A stretch of 64,000 nucleotides of DNA from Anaerobacillus alkalidiazotrophicus (lineage in GTDB: Bacteria; Bacillota; Bacilli; Bacillales_H; Anaerobacillaceae): the NCBI RefSeq assembly GCF_001866055.1, contig NZ_MLQS01000017.1:1500-65499 (forward strand). The letters are read 5' to 3'. Made by a program: the position numbers and the translations under genes. The notes under the pieces are model-generated. The model was given only the letters and a program-made list of their open reading frames with translations, searched no databases and had not been told where the DNA came from. This document shows, piece after piece, positions 53,673-63,582 of this stretch. Numbering within the stretch: position 1 is the stretch's first letter; each line of letters begins with the position of its first letter.

Positions 53673-55346
53673 CTAATAATAAAGGGGTGGCCAGATGTTG
53701 TGAATTTTCGTTCCTAATGCATCAGCAATCAAACGAGCAGTTTCAATGTTAGGTTTTTTGACTTTTCCGGTTCGTAAATTAGAGATTGTAGCAACGGTTA
53801 GACCAGTTAATTCGGCTAACTCTGAAGAATTAATATCCATTTGGGCCATAAGTACTCTTAGGTTTTTTCCAGGATCATCACTCACATATGCGGTTAGGTG
53901 ATCGGTAGAAGTGTTTTCGAAAGAGTAATTGGCAATAGTTAAGAAAACCTTTTCGTTATTAAATGTCGAAATACACGTTCGTAATTCAACAGGAAGTTTC
54001 TTACCTTTTTTGTCTATATGCATGGATTTTAGTATAGTAACCCTTTCTTCTTGTAGATTATTAAGACTTTTCATTCTTAGTGAAAGGTATTCTTTTGCGA
54101 TAATGTCTTTAAAAGACTTCTTTATTAATTCGGACCTACAATACCCCAGTATCTCACATGCCTTATTGTTTACCTCTAGAAATCTCCCTTTTTCCTGATT
54201 AGTTGTAATTTCTGAAATGAATATTGGAAAAGTAACCTCATTAAATAGCTTATGAAAAGTATCTTCCTCTGAGGTTAAGTTTTCAATAAGTGTATCTTCT
54301 TCGGTTGTATCTTTAAATACACCAAAAACACTTTCAACTTTACCATTCATAAAAATGGGTATTGTTGTTAAATTACCATAGATATGTTTCCCGTTTTTAT
54401 GAATTAAAGTTAATTTTTCTGTAGGTGGTTGATCTTTCATTTCAGAGATCTCTCGAAAGCGTTCAGACCCCCACTTAATTTCTTTTGGATGTAACAAATT
54501 CATAAAGTTCATGTTAAGAATTTCCTCTTTTGAATATCCAACAATTTTATGTCCAGTAGGATTAATCTCAATAAATTGTCCGAATGAATTTACTTGGAAT
54601 ATCCCATAAGGGTAATTATCTAACAAGTTATGATACTTAATATTTAACCATTGTAATTGAAGTTCTGTATTTTTGTATTGAGTTATATTCTTTGAAATAC
54701 CATAGATCTTTTGAACTTGATTGTTAACGATAGCTGGAATTAAGGATACGTGTACATGGATAAGCTTTTTTGACTTATGATAAAAAGTAGTGTCAAAGTT
54801 TTGAATATACCCTTGTTTAGCAAGATCTATTTTGTGTAACACTTTAGGTAACTCAATAATTGGTATAAAAGGTATGTAGCTCTTTCCAATTAATTCTTCT
54901 TTTGTATAACCAGATAAACGTTCTCCGGCAAGGTTTATATCTTTAATGATTCCGTTTGGAGAAATAGAAAAGATAGTATCTTCAAGATGGTTATATAGTG
55001 TGTTATCTGAATTTAATGATTGATTAATAACTTTTTTATCAATGGGTGGTAATGCTTCAATTGTTATACTAATGATTTTGTTTTCATGATTGATGTTAGG
55101 GATAAGTTTTGCTTTTACAAGTGTTGATTTATTTTCCTGATTAAGTAAACGTATTGAAATTGAAGATTTTGTCTTCTTTTGTGTAACTTGGTAAAGCATT
55201 TCTTGAGTATTTTTTCGATCATCCTCATGTATGTAATGGATGAACATTTTTTTACCGTGTGATATTTTGGACTCCATTGTTGGAAACTGTTGTTGAGGTG
55301 ACGTATATAGGACAGTTCCATCAAGATCAATAACAATAATGAACAA
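53673..55346 (-). CDS. Multi-PAS protein with C-terminal XRE-type helix-turn-helix
   Basis: 557 residues. About four PAS-type segments (1-95 partial; about 110-235, EDTIFSISPNGIIKDINLAG; about 245-350, LDNYPYGIFQVNSFGQFIEI; about 365-475, FPIFISEITTNQEKGRFLEV) with PAS-typical GYSKEEIL and HKNGKHI. The end (about 487-550, LAELTGLTVATISNLRTGKV) is a Cro/C1-type HTH. There is no kinase, GGDEF or sigma-54 domain. It would be a one-component ligand or redox-sensing DNA-binding protein. The start is TTG 55346; an ATG 11 bases upstream is out of frame. Confidence 0.82.
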   Translation of the reverse strand: MFIIVIDLDGTVLYTSPQQQFPTMESKISHGKKMFIHYIHEDDRKNTQEMLYQVTQKKTKSSISIRLLNQENKSTLVKAKLIPNINHENKIISITIEALPPIDKKVINQSLNSDNTLYNHLEDTIFSISPNGIIKDINLAGERLSGYTKEELIGKSYIPFIPIIELPKVLHKIDLAKQGYIQNFDTTFYHKSKKLIHVHVSLIPAIVNNQVQKIYGISKNITQYKNTELQLQWLNIKYHNLLDNYPYGIFQVNSFGQFIEINPTGHKIVGYSKEEILNMNFMNLLHPKEIKWGSERFREISEMKDQPPTEKLTLIHKNGKHIYGNLTTIPIFMNGKVESVFGVFKDTTEEDTLIENLTSEEDTFHKLFNEVTFPIFISEITTNQEKGRFLEVNNKACEILGYCRSELIKKSFKDIIAKEYLSLRMKSLNNLQEERVTILKSMHIDKKGKKLPVELRTCISTFNNEKVFLTIANYSFENTSTDHLTAYVSDDPGKNLRVLMAQMDINSSELAELTGLTVATISNLRTGKVKKPNIETARLIADALGTKIHNIWPPLYY

Positions 55347-55518
55347 TTTGAATTCATTCCCTTCTTAGAAAATGTCCAAATTTAACTTTGGCCACACGCT
55401 GATGTTGTTATGCCAGTTTAAACTATATAGCCTTTTATATTAGATCAATTGTAACATATTGTAAAAAGAATGTGTTTTTTTCAAATATATTTATATGTAT
55501 TTTACAGAAAAAACTTTA

Positions 55519-55674
55519 TCCCACTCTTAAGGGGCAAGTAAGACCCCCACCTCAAAACTTAAGAAAATCGAGAAGTTTAGGTGGGGGATAAACTGCCCCT
55601 AAAGGTCCGATAAGTTGAACTAACAATCAGTGGGGGATGAAGGAAAACCCCCCACTGATTGAAGTTCAGCTTTA
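55519..55674 (+). mobile_element. Structured repeat family B, copy 5 (middle hairpin deleted)
   Basis: Left flank CTTTA and end GCTTTA as in copies 1 and 2, but about 57 bp are missing between AAAGGTCCGA and TAAGTTGAAC. The deletion removes exactly the middle stem-loop and leaves the two outer stems intact, so the element is modular. Confidence 0.8.
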
Positions 55675-55790
55675 TATACGAAAAAGTTTTTATGTTTTTG
55701 GTAATTATGAAATTTACTCAGTTATATAGAAATAAGGAAATAATGGAGGTGTTCTTAGTATATTTACGGAGACAAAGATGAGTTTGAATT

Positions 55791-55836
55791 AACTTTCATA
55801 GTAAGGGATAAAGTGACCTATCCTACTATGAAAGTT
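55791..55836 (-). terminator. Hairpin after the PucR gene
   Basis: AACTTTCATAGTA / TACTATGAAAGTT arms with a 20-base loop, nine bases beyond the pucR stop. No T-run, so a weak or structured end. Confidence 0.5.
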
Positions 55837-55844
55837 AAATTTTA

Positions 55845-57494
55845 CTAAACTAAAATCGACTTTAATAAAAATGAAATCCTTAACCTCAACGTTTCATCTG
55901 CACTTTTTAAATCTCTTCCTATTATGTCTTCACACTTCTTAATTCGGTAAATGACGGTATTTCGATGTATATACATACTTTTTGCTGTCTCAGAAATTTG
56001 GCAGTTATTATTAAGAAAACAAGAGAGGGTTTGTACAAGATCTTGTTTTTCTTTATCTTCTGGATAGGCTAATTCCTTTAAAGTAGATTTGTAAAACTCC
56101 TTTAATTTTTGTGACGGTATTGTTTTCAATAACTCTGTTAGTTCTTTTGTTCGATATGTCTTAATAAAGCCTTCTTCATTTTCTCGATAGCCTATGCGCA
56201 GAGCTTCAACGGCTTCTTTATATGAAATAGAGATGTCTCTAACGTTTTCAGCATAGTTACTAATTCCAAACGATAAAGAAATGTTTGATGTTTGCAGCAT
56301 ATCTTGTTGTGTTTGATTAATGATCTCAAAAACTTCTTTTTCAATCGTTTCATTATAAAATTCAAAGCCGACTAAAATGGAAAATATGTCTCCTTTCGTA
56401 AATAAAATGCTATTTCCAAGCTGCTTAATTAACACGGTGTCAAGTAGATCATAGATAAGGTCTCTTTGGCTATGAATCTTTTTCTCTGCTTTTAATGAGT
56501 GTTTTTCTAATTCAATTTGATTAAGTTGATCTAATTTACAGGTAATACAAATATATTGTAATGATTTATCGATGGTATATATTTTCCCTCTATTGATTAT
56601 TTCTTCTTCCGTTGCAATAACCCCATCCACTAAGTCAGAGAAAAATTCATTCTTCAACCTTCTTGATTGCTGCTCAATGGCGTGTAACCTCATGAATTCA
56701 AATGAAATCACATTAGCTGCTTGTTCCACAGCAAGTAAAGAAGAATACTGCTGCTTTAGAGAAGTTCCTAGTATAACGACATACCCTTTTTGTTGGTTGG
56801 TTGTCTGAATTGGATATAGAGAAAATTGTTTATATTCACTAGTTGTATCGTCTAATGGAAGTGTCAGAACTTTAAATTGGTTGATTTGTTCTTGATTTGT
56901 AATATCATGAATGTATTTATATACGGAGAAAAAAGCCTCTCGATCAATGTCCTTTGAAGACGCCATAATCTCTAGTCGTGTATTTAATAAAATCACAGAG
57001 ACATCAAGAATAGAAGATAGGCTATTAATCACATTCGTTAACCCGCCGCCGGAAATTACAATGTCTGTAAATTCTCGATGAATACTGAGTGCGTAATTTA
57101 ATTCCTCGGTTCTTTCTTTTAGGATCCCGCTTAAAGCCTCAGTTAACATTTCTCCAAGTGAATAATGTAACGGTAGCTCAATGATTGGGAAGTTTCGTTC
57201 ATTTGCTTCCGTAATCACTTCTTCTGGAATTTCTTCAATATATCTTTTCGTTTTTAATCCAAGAGCTGCACAACCTTGTTCAGACATTTGTTTCACTAAT
57301 TCAATTAGTGCAACTGGGTTGTTTTTAATTGAATAGGCAGTAGTGAGTAGTAACTGCCCTTGATTTAAATAATGAATAATATCAGGTGCATCCATAAGAT
57401 TTACAGATTGGACAACGTTAGCTAAATTATGATGTCCGGCAACGACTTTAGCCTCTTTAAATGTTGGGAGAGCCAAAACCTCTACTAATTTCAT
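55845..57494 (-). CDS. PucR-family transcriptional regulator
   Basis: 549 residues. N-terminal PucR domain (about 1-125, LPTFKEAKVVAGHHNLANVV, LLTTAYSIK), a middle GGDEF-like CdaR region (about 290-400) and the C-terminal PucR HTH_30 (about 485-545, FLNNNCQISETAKSMYIHRN, TVIYRIKKCEDIIG). Such proteins control purine and allantoin breakdown in Bacillus. It diverges from the allantoinase gene with 182 bp between, which supports that role here. ATG 57494 is used with AAAGGAG ten bases upstream. Confidence 0.88.
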   Translation of the reverse strand: MKLVEVLALPTFKEAKVVAGHHNLANVVQSVNLMDAPDIIHYLNQGQLLLTTAYSIKNNPVALIELVKQMSEQGCAALGLKTKRYIEEIPEEVITEANERNFPIIELPLHYSLGEMLTEALSGILKERTEELNYALSIHREFTDIVISGGGLTNVINSLSSILDVSVILLNTRLEIMASSKDIDREAFFSVYKYIHDITNQEQINQFKVLTLPLDDTTSEYKQFSLYPIQTTNQQKGYVVILGTSLKQQYSSLLAVEQAANVISFEFMRLHAIEQQSRRLKNEFFSDLVDGVIATEEEIINRGKIYTIDKSLQYICITCKLDQLNQIELEKHSLKAEKKIHSQRDLIYDLLDTVLIKQLGNSILFTKGDIFSILVGFEFYNETIEKEVFEIINQTQQDMLQTSNISLSFGISNYAENVRDISISYKEAVEALRIGYRENEEGFIKTYRTKELTELLKTIPSQKLKEFYKSTLKELAYPEDKEKQDLVQTLSCFLNNNCQISETAKSMYIHRNTVIYRIKKCEDIIGRDLKSADETLRLRISFLLKSILV

Positions 57495-57676
57495 CCTCAA
57501 TCTACTCCTTTCTTACTGATAATATTTCGTTCGATAATTTATTGTTGTTTATACTGTACAAAAAAACGTAATAATCAGAAAGTTTTGTGTGATAAAACCT
57601 TACATAATTTGTCATTTGTTTGGATGATTCATACAAAATGGGGATTAAGTAATTGATATGAGGAGGAATTAGGGAA

Positions 57677-59041
57677 ATGCAATTAGTCATTAAGAATGGA
57701 AAAGTATTTATTGATCAAACTTTTAAAAACGTCGATGTTTTTGTGAAAGATGGATTAATAGAAAAAATATTACCGATCGAACAACAAGAATTAGAGAACG
57801 GTATAACGGTTGTTGATGCTAATGGCTGCTATGTGTTTCCGGGCTTTATAGATTCTCATGTTCATTTTAATGATCCTGGAAGAGAAGAGTGGGAGGGCTT
57901 TGAGACTGGAAGCGAAGCAGCAGCAGTTGGTGGAATGACAACTATTTTTGATATGCCGTTAAATAGTAGTCCATCCGTTGTTAACACGAAGATTTTAGAT
58001 GAAAAGAAGAAGCATCTCCAGACAAGATCTACGATTGATTTTGGTTTATGGGCCGGTATTACTGCTGACAATGTTAGAAATAAAGAAGAATTAAAGTTGA
58101 TGAGAGATAACGGCATTGTAGGTTTTAAAGCATTTCTATCAGAAAGTGGGATTAGTGATTTTGCTTGTTTATCGAAAGAGCAATTGAAAGAAGCTATGCT
58201 TATATCAAAGAAACTAGGAACGGTCTTAGCTCTTCATGCAGAGGAAAATGAACAAATTCAAATGTATACGACGGCGCTAATAGAAAACAACAGAGTAGAT
58301 CGGCAAGCTTTTTTAGAAAGTAGACCACTTAAAGCTGAATTTGCGGCGATTAAACATGCACTTAGTTTAATCGAACAAACGAAAGCTTCTGTACATTTCG
58401 TTCACGTAAGTTCTTCAGAAGCGATCGAATTGATATTTCAATATAAAGAGCAAGGTTATGATGTCACAGTTGAAGTTTGTCCGCATTATTTACTTTTTAG
58501 TGATCAAGACTTTTTGCAGAAAGGTCCGATTTTAAAATGTGCTCCGCCATTACGAGATTTAGAAACGATAGAAAAGTTGTGGGGATGTATTGAAAAAGGG
58601 TGGGTAGATACGATTGGTTCTGATCACTCTCCATGTCTTTATTCTATGAAGGAAGTAGGGGAAGAAAACATTTGGAAGGCTTGGGGGGGAATTCAAGGGG
58701 TTCAATTCGCTTTTCCTTTTTTCATAGGAGAGGCAACCAGACGAGGAATTCCTCTTGAAACGATTTTACCAATGATGACTGAAAATGTAGGAAAGCGCTT
58801 CGGACTTCGTAATAAAGGAACGATAAAGGTTGGGTATGATGCTGACCTAACAATTTTTAAGCCAAATGAAAAATATATAGTTACCAAATCTGACATTTTA
58901 TTTCGTAATAAATATTCACCTTATGAAAACGTAGAAACAATAGGAAAAGTCGTTATTACGATTGTCCGAGGAAATATTGTACATGACGAAAAGAGGGAAC
59001 TAAAGCCTCCGAACATTGGTTTAGAAATCAGTTACATTTAG
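57677..59041 (+). CDS. allB: Allantoinase (cyclic amidohydrolase)
   Basis: 454 residues, opening the hydantoin ring of allantoin to allantoate. Metal and active-site motifs are FPGFIDSHVHFNDPGR, the carboxylated Lys region GIVGFKAFLS, HAEENEQI, VHVSSSEA, and GSDHSPC. Dihydroorotases are related, but the divergent PucR regulator and the uptake genes downstream favour allantoinase. GAGGAGG precedes the ATG. Its 3' part is copied in decayed form at 62.4 kb. Confidence 0.87.
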   Translation: MQLVIKNGKVFIDQTFKNVDVFVKDGLIEKILPIEQQELENGITVVDANGCYVFPGFIDSHVHFNDPGREEWEGFETGSEAAAVGGMTTIFDMPLNSSPSVVNTKILDEKKKHLQTRSTIDFGLWAGITADNVRNKEELKLMRDNGIVGFKAFLSESGISDFACLSKEQLKEAMLISKKLGTVLALHAEENEQIQMYTTALIENNRVDRQAFLESRPLKAEFAAIKHALSLIEQTKASVHFVHVSSSEAIELIFQYKEQGYDVTVEVCPHYLLFSDQDFLQKGPILKCAPPLRDLETIEKLWGCIEKGWVDTIGSDHSPCLYSMKEVGEENIWKAWGGIQGVQFAFPFFIGEATRRGIPLETILPMMTENVGKRFGLRNKGTIKVGYDADLTIFKPNEKYIVTKSDILFRNKYSPYENVETIGKVVITIVRGNIVHDEKRELKPPNIGLEISYI

Positions 59042-59288
59042 ATGAAACATCCAAAAAGATAATATGGTTTTGTGGATGGTGACTAATGACGATTAATCCT
59101 AGTCGCTTTAATATATGACTATAAGTTGCACATGGTTAGCAATAAATAAACGTAAAAAAGTTTGGACCTAACTTGGTAGAGGGGAGTGTTGGTTGATTTT
59201 GTTTTCTTAAATTCATGAGAGTATTACTAGAGTAAAAAAAATAGTAAGCAAATCAATGAAGAAGGAATAGAAAAAGGGAGGAAGTAGT

Positions 59289-60350
59289 ATGAAGAAACAA
59301 TTTCGCAGTTTGTTATATAGTTTTCTATTTGTTTTCGGTGCAATTCTAACAGCTTGTGGAACTAGTGTCGGTACAGAAACAAATATTAGTTCCGAAGTAC
59401 AAGAAAGTGATAATCCAAAATCAGAAGTCTATAAATGGAGTCTTGGAATTAATACAACAGAAGGGTCTGTTAGAGATATAACGGCAAAAAAGTTTAAAGA
59501 AGTTGTAGAAGAAAAAACGGATGGTCGTCTACAGATTGATATCCACCTTGGGGAGTCTCTTGGTACTGAACAAGAGATGGTAAATATGGTGCAAGTTGGT
59601 GCTCTTGAACTACAGTTAGCTGGTGGTTTGTTTGCGAATATAGTTCCAGAATATAATACATTATCATTACCGTTTATCGTAGATGATTATGATGAAGCAT
59701 ATGCAGTATTGGATGGTCCTGTAGGAGATAGATGGAAAGAATTAGCATCTGAGAGAGGGTTCAAAGTATTAGCGCACACTGAACTTGGCTTTGCGCAGAT
59801 TACTACTAATAATAAGCCCATTTATCATCCAGATGATTTAAAAGGATTGAGAATGAGAAGTCCGAATGAGGCTATTTGGATTGAAAGTTTTAGAGAGTTA
59901 GGAAGTGCTGTTTCAACGATGCCATTCACTGAAGTATATATGGCGTTGTCTCAAGGTGTTGTTGATGGTCAGTTTAATCCACCATCAGCTATATATGAAA
60001 CGAATTTCCATGAAGTTCAAGACTATTTGGCGTTAACCAATCATTTTTACTGGCACGTAAACTTTATTATGAATGACGATTTATGGAATAGCTTAGATGA
60101 AGAATTACAAGAGATTATCCAAGAAGCCGCGTATGAAGCGAGAGATTTATCTAGGGCTCATATTCAAAAGAAGGATGCAGAAATGTTAGAAATTTTAAAA
60201 GATGAATTTATCGAAATTACTGAACCAGATATTCAAGCATTTCGTGATGTACTAGAACCTAAAATTGATAGTATTTCAAAAACGATACCAGCTGAAGCGG
60301 TGGAAGAAACATATAAGTTTTTAGAAGAGTACCGTCAGGCGAAAAATTAA
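59289..60350 (+). CDS. dctP: TRAP transporter solute-binding lipoprotein DctP
   Basis: 353-residue extracytoplasmic receptor of a TRAP transporter. Lipobox LTACG with Cys23. The DctP family signature is visible: YKWSLGINTTEGSV, LRMRSPNEAI and FTEVYMALSQGVVDGQFNPPS, with the conserved Arg of the carboxylate clamp in GLRMRS. The ligand is an organic acid of unknown identity; the location near allantoinase suggests a related product. A hairpin follows before the permease genes, which may keep its level higher than theirs. Confidence 0.92.
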   Translation: MKKQFRSLLYSFLFVFGAILTACGTSVGTETNISSEVQESDNPKSEVYKWSLGINTTEGSVRDITAKKFKEVVEEKTDGRLQIDIHLGESLGTEQEMVNMVQVGALELQLAGGLFANIVPEYNTLSLPFIVDDYDEAYAVLDGPVGDRWKELASERGFKVLAHTELGFAQITTNNKPIYHPDDLKGLRMRSPNEAIWIESFRELGSAVSTMPFTEVYMALSQGVVDGQFNPPSAIYETNFHEVQDYLALTNHFYWHVNFIMNDDLWNSLDEELQEIIQEAAYEARDLSRAHIQKKDAEMLEILKDEFIEITEPDIQAFRDVLEPKIDSISKTIPAEAVEETYKFLEEYRQAKN

Positions 60351-60357
60351 TTTAGAA

Positions 60358-60397
60358 GGTAGAGTGTGATGTAAGTAATTTAACACTCTACCTTTTA
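60358..60397 (+). terminator. Attenuator hairpin between dctP and dctQ
   Basis: GGTAGAGTGT / ACACTCTACC stem with CTTTT tail, 20 bp before the dctQ ribosome site. Partial termination here is common after binding-protein genes. Confidence 0.75.
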
Positions 60398-60417
60398 AAC
60401 ATAAGGAGGAAATAATA

Positions 60418-60930
60418 ATGGAATATCCACGGAAGAGTTTTATTAATGTTATTATAAATAACTTTATTCAAGTAGTTGATGTATTTACTATACTGCTCAT
60501 GTCTCTCTTAACAATTATTGTTTTTTTAGAGGTCTTAAGTAGATATTTCTTTAACTTTCCCTTTGCTTTCTCAGGAGAGTTAACAGCAATACTTTTTCCG
60601 TGGGTAATATTTATGGGTGCAATTATTGTTACTAAAAATGAGGGTCATTTATCAATAACTCACTTCCGAGGTTTATTAAGGAGTGAATTTCAAAAAATAT
60701 TAATCATTGTGGGTAAAATTGTCATGTTATTTTTCGCTTTTTATATGTTTTTATCTAGTATTGAGTTAGCGAACTCGGTATCCGCTCAGAAGTTCCCAGT
60801 TCTTCAAATCTCAATGAATTGGCTGTATCTTTCAGGAGTTTTTGCTTTTGTTGGAATGTCAGTAGTTTTAACTTATCAATTATTTGAATTAATAAAAAAT
60901 AGTATAAAAGATACTAGAAAGGAGGTTTGA
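60418..60930 (+). CDS. dctQ: TRAP transporter small permease DctQ
   Basis: 170 residues with four membrane helices (about 23-45, 55-75, 95-115, 130-150). EVLSRYFFNFPFAFSGELTA, with the conserved SGE/E region, is typical of DctQ, the four-helix subunit that supports DctM. AGGAGG precedes the ATG. It is followed by dctM after a one-base gap. Confidence 0.9.
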   Translation: MEYPRKSFINVIINNFIQVVDVFTILLMSLLTIIVFLEVLSRYFFNFPFAFSGELTAILFPWVIFMGAIIVTKNEGHLSITHFRGLLRSEFQKILIIVGKIVMLFFAFYMFLSSIELANSVSAQKFPVLQISMNWLYLSGVFAFVGMSVVLTYQLFELIKNSIKDTRKEV

Positions 60931-60931
60931 A

Positions 60932-62203
60932 ATGGTTTGGATGATGATTGTTAGTTTCGTCTTGTTGGTACTATTTGGTGTTCCAATTGCCTTTGCGATG
61001 GGAGCATCATCATTGTTATATATTCTTATAGAGGGTATTCCTTTGTCAATGCTTGCACAGCGTTTTTTTTCAAATACTCAATCATTTGCTTTTTTGGCAA
61101 TTCCATTTTTTATTTTAGCAGGCCATTTAATGGTACAAGGAACGATTGCTCATCGTATCATTAATTTAGCTGATGTAATGGTTAGGAGGCTGCCAGGTGG
61201 ATTAGGATGTGTCTCGGTTGTTACAAGTATGGGGATGGCTGGGGTATCTGGTTCTTCAGTTGCTGATGCTGCTTCGACGGGAAGTGTGTTAATCCCTGAA
61301 ATGAAGCGGAAAAAATATTCATCATCATTTGCAGCTGCAATTAATGCATCAAGTTCTGTTGTTGGTATTATTATTCCACCAAGTACAACGATGATTATAA
61401 TTGCTTGGTTAACGAATTTATCAGTAGGCCAAATGTTCTTAGCTGGTGTACTTCCAGGGATTTTAATTGGAATTAGTTACTTGTTGTATACGATTATTAT
61501 CTCGATAAAAAGAGGGTATCCTCGGGAGAGTAAATCTTCATTTAAAGAATTATTGGGAAGCTTAAAGCATGCATCTTGGGCGATTGTCTTACCTATCTTT
61601 TTAATAGGGGCAATTGTATTTGGAATTGCGACAGCTACGGAAGCGGCAGCTTTAGCAGTTTTTTATGCATTGATTGTCGGTAGTTTAATATATAAAAAGT
61701 TAAATATTCAAAATATAATTGGAGCAATTAGAGACACCGTGTATGGAACAACAATCGTTATGTTTATGATTTGTAGTTCAATGATTTTTACTTACGTATT
61801 AATAAGAGAGGGGATTCCTAAGCTAATTTCCGATCTGCTACTATCTTTAGGGTTAGCTGATTGGCTCTTGTTATTTATCATGATTGTCATTTTATTTGCA
61901 GCTGGAATGGTGATGGAATTAGTGCCAAATTTATTCCTATTTATACCAATCTTTTTTCCTATCGCAACAGGAATTGGAATTGATCCAATGCATTTTGCCA
62001 TTGTTATGTTATGTGCGTTAGCTCTAGGTCTGTTTACACCACCGATCGGGTCAAATTTATTTATTTCATGTCACCTAGCTGATATCAGTATTGAAAAAGC
62101 AACGAAAGATGTTGTACCTTTCTTTCTAGTAGGTGCAGTGGTTGTTTTTCTTGTTGCATATATCCCATTTTTGTCTTTGTGGTTACCTAGTTTATTTGGG
62201 TAA
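60932..62203 (+). CDS. dctM: TRAP transporter large permease DctM
   Basis: 423-residue ion-coupled permease with about twelve helices. DctM hallmarks include FLAIPFFILAGHLMV, GLGCVSVVTSMGMAGVSGSS, ADAASTGSVLIPEMK, NASSSVVGIIIPPSTTMIII and LGLFTPPIGSNLFIS. It works with DctP and DctQ, using sodium or protons. Its AAAGGAGG site lies in the last codons of dctQ. Confidence 0.94.
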   Translation: MVWMMIVSFVLLVLFGVPIAFAMGASSLLYILIEGIPLSMLAQRFFSNTQSFAFLAIPFFILAGHLMVQGTIAHRIINLADVMVRRLPGGLGCVSVVTSMGMAGVSGSSVADAASTGSVLIPEMKRKKYSSSFAAAINASSSVVGIIIPPSTTMIIIAWLTNLSVGQMFLAGVLPGILIGISYLLYTIIISIKRGYPRESKSSFKELLGSLKHASWAIVLPIFLIGAIVFGIATATEAAALAVFYALIVGSLIYKKLNIQNIIGAIRDTVYGTTIVMFMICSSMIFTYVLIREGIPKLISDLLLSLGLADWLLLFIMIVILFAAGMVMELVPNLFLFIPIFFPIATGIGIDPMHFAIVMLCALALGLFTPPIGSNLFISCHLADISIEKATKDVVPFFLVGAVVVFLVAYIPFLSLWLPSLFG

Positions 62204-62426
62204 AAAGATTATCAATAGTCTCATAGAAAGATATTTAGAGTTTGATAGTTAAGCTTTATTGTATTTAAGTGCCTGTGAATTCATCATAAGTACTTAGTGT
62301 AGAGAAAATTGGAAAAATAACTTTTTTTGGAGTGCCAAATCAGTATTGGTGCTCCATTTTTTATTGATAAATTAACACTTTTATCAATTTAGGATACTGC
62401 TTTAACCTATCAATAATTTAGGGGAA

Positions 62427-62762
62427 CGCTTCGGACTTCGAAACAAAAGATCAATTGAAGGATGGAAATGATGCAGATCTGACAATTTTTAAGCTAGATG
62501 AAAAATATATAGTTATCAAATCTGACATTTTATTTCGACATGTATTCTCCTTATGAAAAAGTAGAAACAACAGAAAAAATAGTTGCCACAATTGGCCGAA
62601 GAAAGGTTGTTTTTGACCAAAAAAGGGACCATAACACTACAAATATTAGTTTAGAAACTAATTACGTTAGATGAAGTGATCAAATAGGAAACTTGTTTTT
62701 GTATATAGTGACCAATGACGATCTTCTCTAGTCGCTTTAAGATAGGACTATAAGTTGCACCG
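62427..62762 (+). pseudogene. Degenerate copy of the allantoinase 3' end and its trailer
   Basis: Starting at GAACGCTTCGGACTTCG the sequence matches the last ~240 bp of the allantoinase gene (GCTGACCTAACAATTTTTAAGC region, GAAAAATATATAGTTA, TCTGACATTTTATTTCG) and continues past its stop into the same trailer (CTAGTCGCTTTAA, GACTATAAGTTGCAC). Frameshifts and changes prevent translation. The two copies flank the TRAP genes as direct repeats, so a duplication accompanied the gain of that transporter or its insertion. Confidence 0.85.
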
Positions 62763-62829
62763 AAACAGATGGATTGAGGTCAGCAAAAAACTGAATACTT
62801 GAAATGAATTATTAAAGGGGGCAACTTGA

Positions 62830-63582
62830 ATGAGTTTACAAGTAAGTGGTGTTCGTAAGTTTTTTTATTCAAAAGAGGTTTTAAAGCAAATTGACTTTAA
62901 CATCAAAGAAGAGGAATTTGTATGCATCCTTGGTCATAGTGGTTGTGGGAAATCTACTTTACTTAATATGATTGCTGGATTTTTAACTCCAGACGAAGGT
63001 GAAATCTATGTAAACGAAAATCGTGTGAAAGGTCCAGCAAAAGAACGGGGAGTTGTATTCCAAGAACACGCCTTATTTCCTTGGTTTACAGTAAGAGAAA
63101 ATATTGCTTTTGGGCCCACCATTCAAAAAGAAAACAAAACAAAAGTAAATGAAAAAGTAGACTACTACTTAAAGTTAGTTGGTTTAGCGGAGTTTGCTGA
63201 TCACTATCCATCTCAATTGTCAGGTGGCATGAAACAGCGTGTAGGAATTGCTCGGGCTTTAGCAAATGAACCTGAGGTGTTATTAATGGATGAGCCATTT
63301 GGAGCATTAGATATTTTAACAAGAGAGACGATGAGACGAGAATTGACAAGAATTTGGTCAGAGTTAAAACCAATTGTTATTTTTGTTACCCATAGTATCT
63401 CAGAAGCGATACATCTTGGGGATCGAATACTTGTGATGAAAGAAGGTCAGGTTGCAGCTGATTATAAAGTGAATATGGATCGGCCACGTGATCAACGTGA
63501 TCCTGAGTTTACGAGATTAACAGAAGAGTTAGAAACTATTTTAATGGAGGAGAAGCAAAATGAGTACAGTCAAATCAGTTAA
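62830..63582 (+). CDS. ABC importer ATP-binding protein (SsuB/TauB/NrtD type)
   Basis: 250-residue ATPase. Walker [12 protein letters not shown]-loop FQEHALFPW, signature [14 protein letters not shown], Walker [13 protein letters not shown] and [15 protein letters not shown]. This is the subfamily serving nitrate, sulfonate, taurine and pyrimidine-precursor importers. The permease gene overlaps its end. Proximity to allantoinase suggests uptake of allantoin-related or nitrogen compounds, but substrate class cannot be read from the ATPase. A start with AAAGGGGGC upstream. Confidence 0.9.
   Translation: MSLQVSGVRKFFYSKEVLKQIDFNIKEEEFVCILGHSGCGKSTLLNMIAGFLTPDEGEIYVNENRVKGPAKERGVVFQEHALFPWFTVRENIAFGPTIQKENKTKVNEKVDYYLKLVGLAEFADHYPSQLSGGMKQRVGIARALANEPEVLLMDEPFGALDILTRETMRRELTRIWSELKPIVIFVTHSISEAIHLGDRILVMKEGQVAADYKVNMDRPRDQRDPEFTRLTEELETILMEEKQNEYSQIS

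Noticed and set aside
55115..55357. Small minus-strand ORF starting with ATG 11 bases before the PAS gene
   Set aside because: Its frame gives a non-conserved Leu/Asn-rich peptide, while the PAS frame is coherent for 557 residues.
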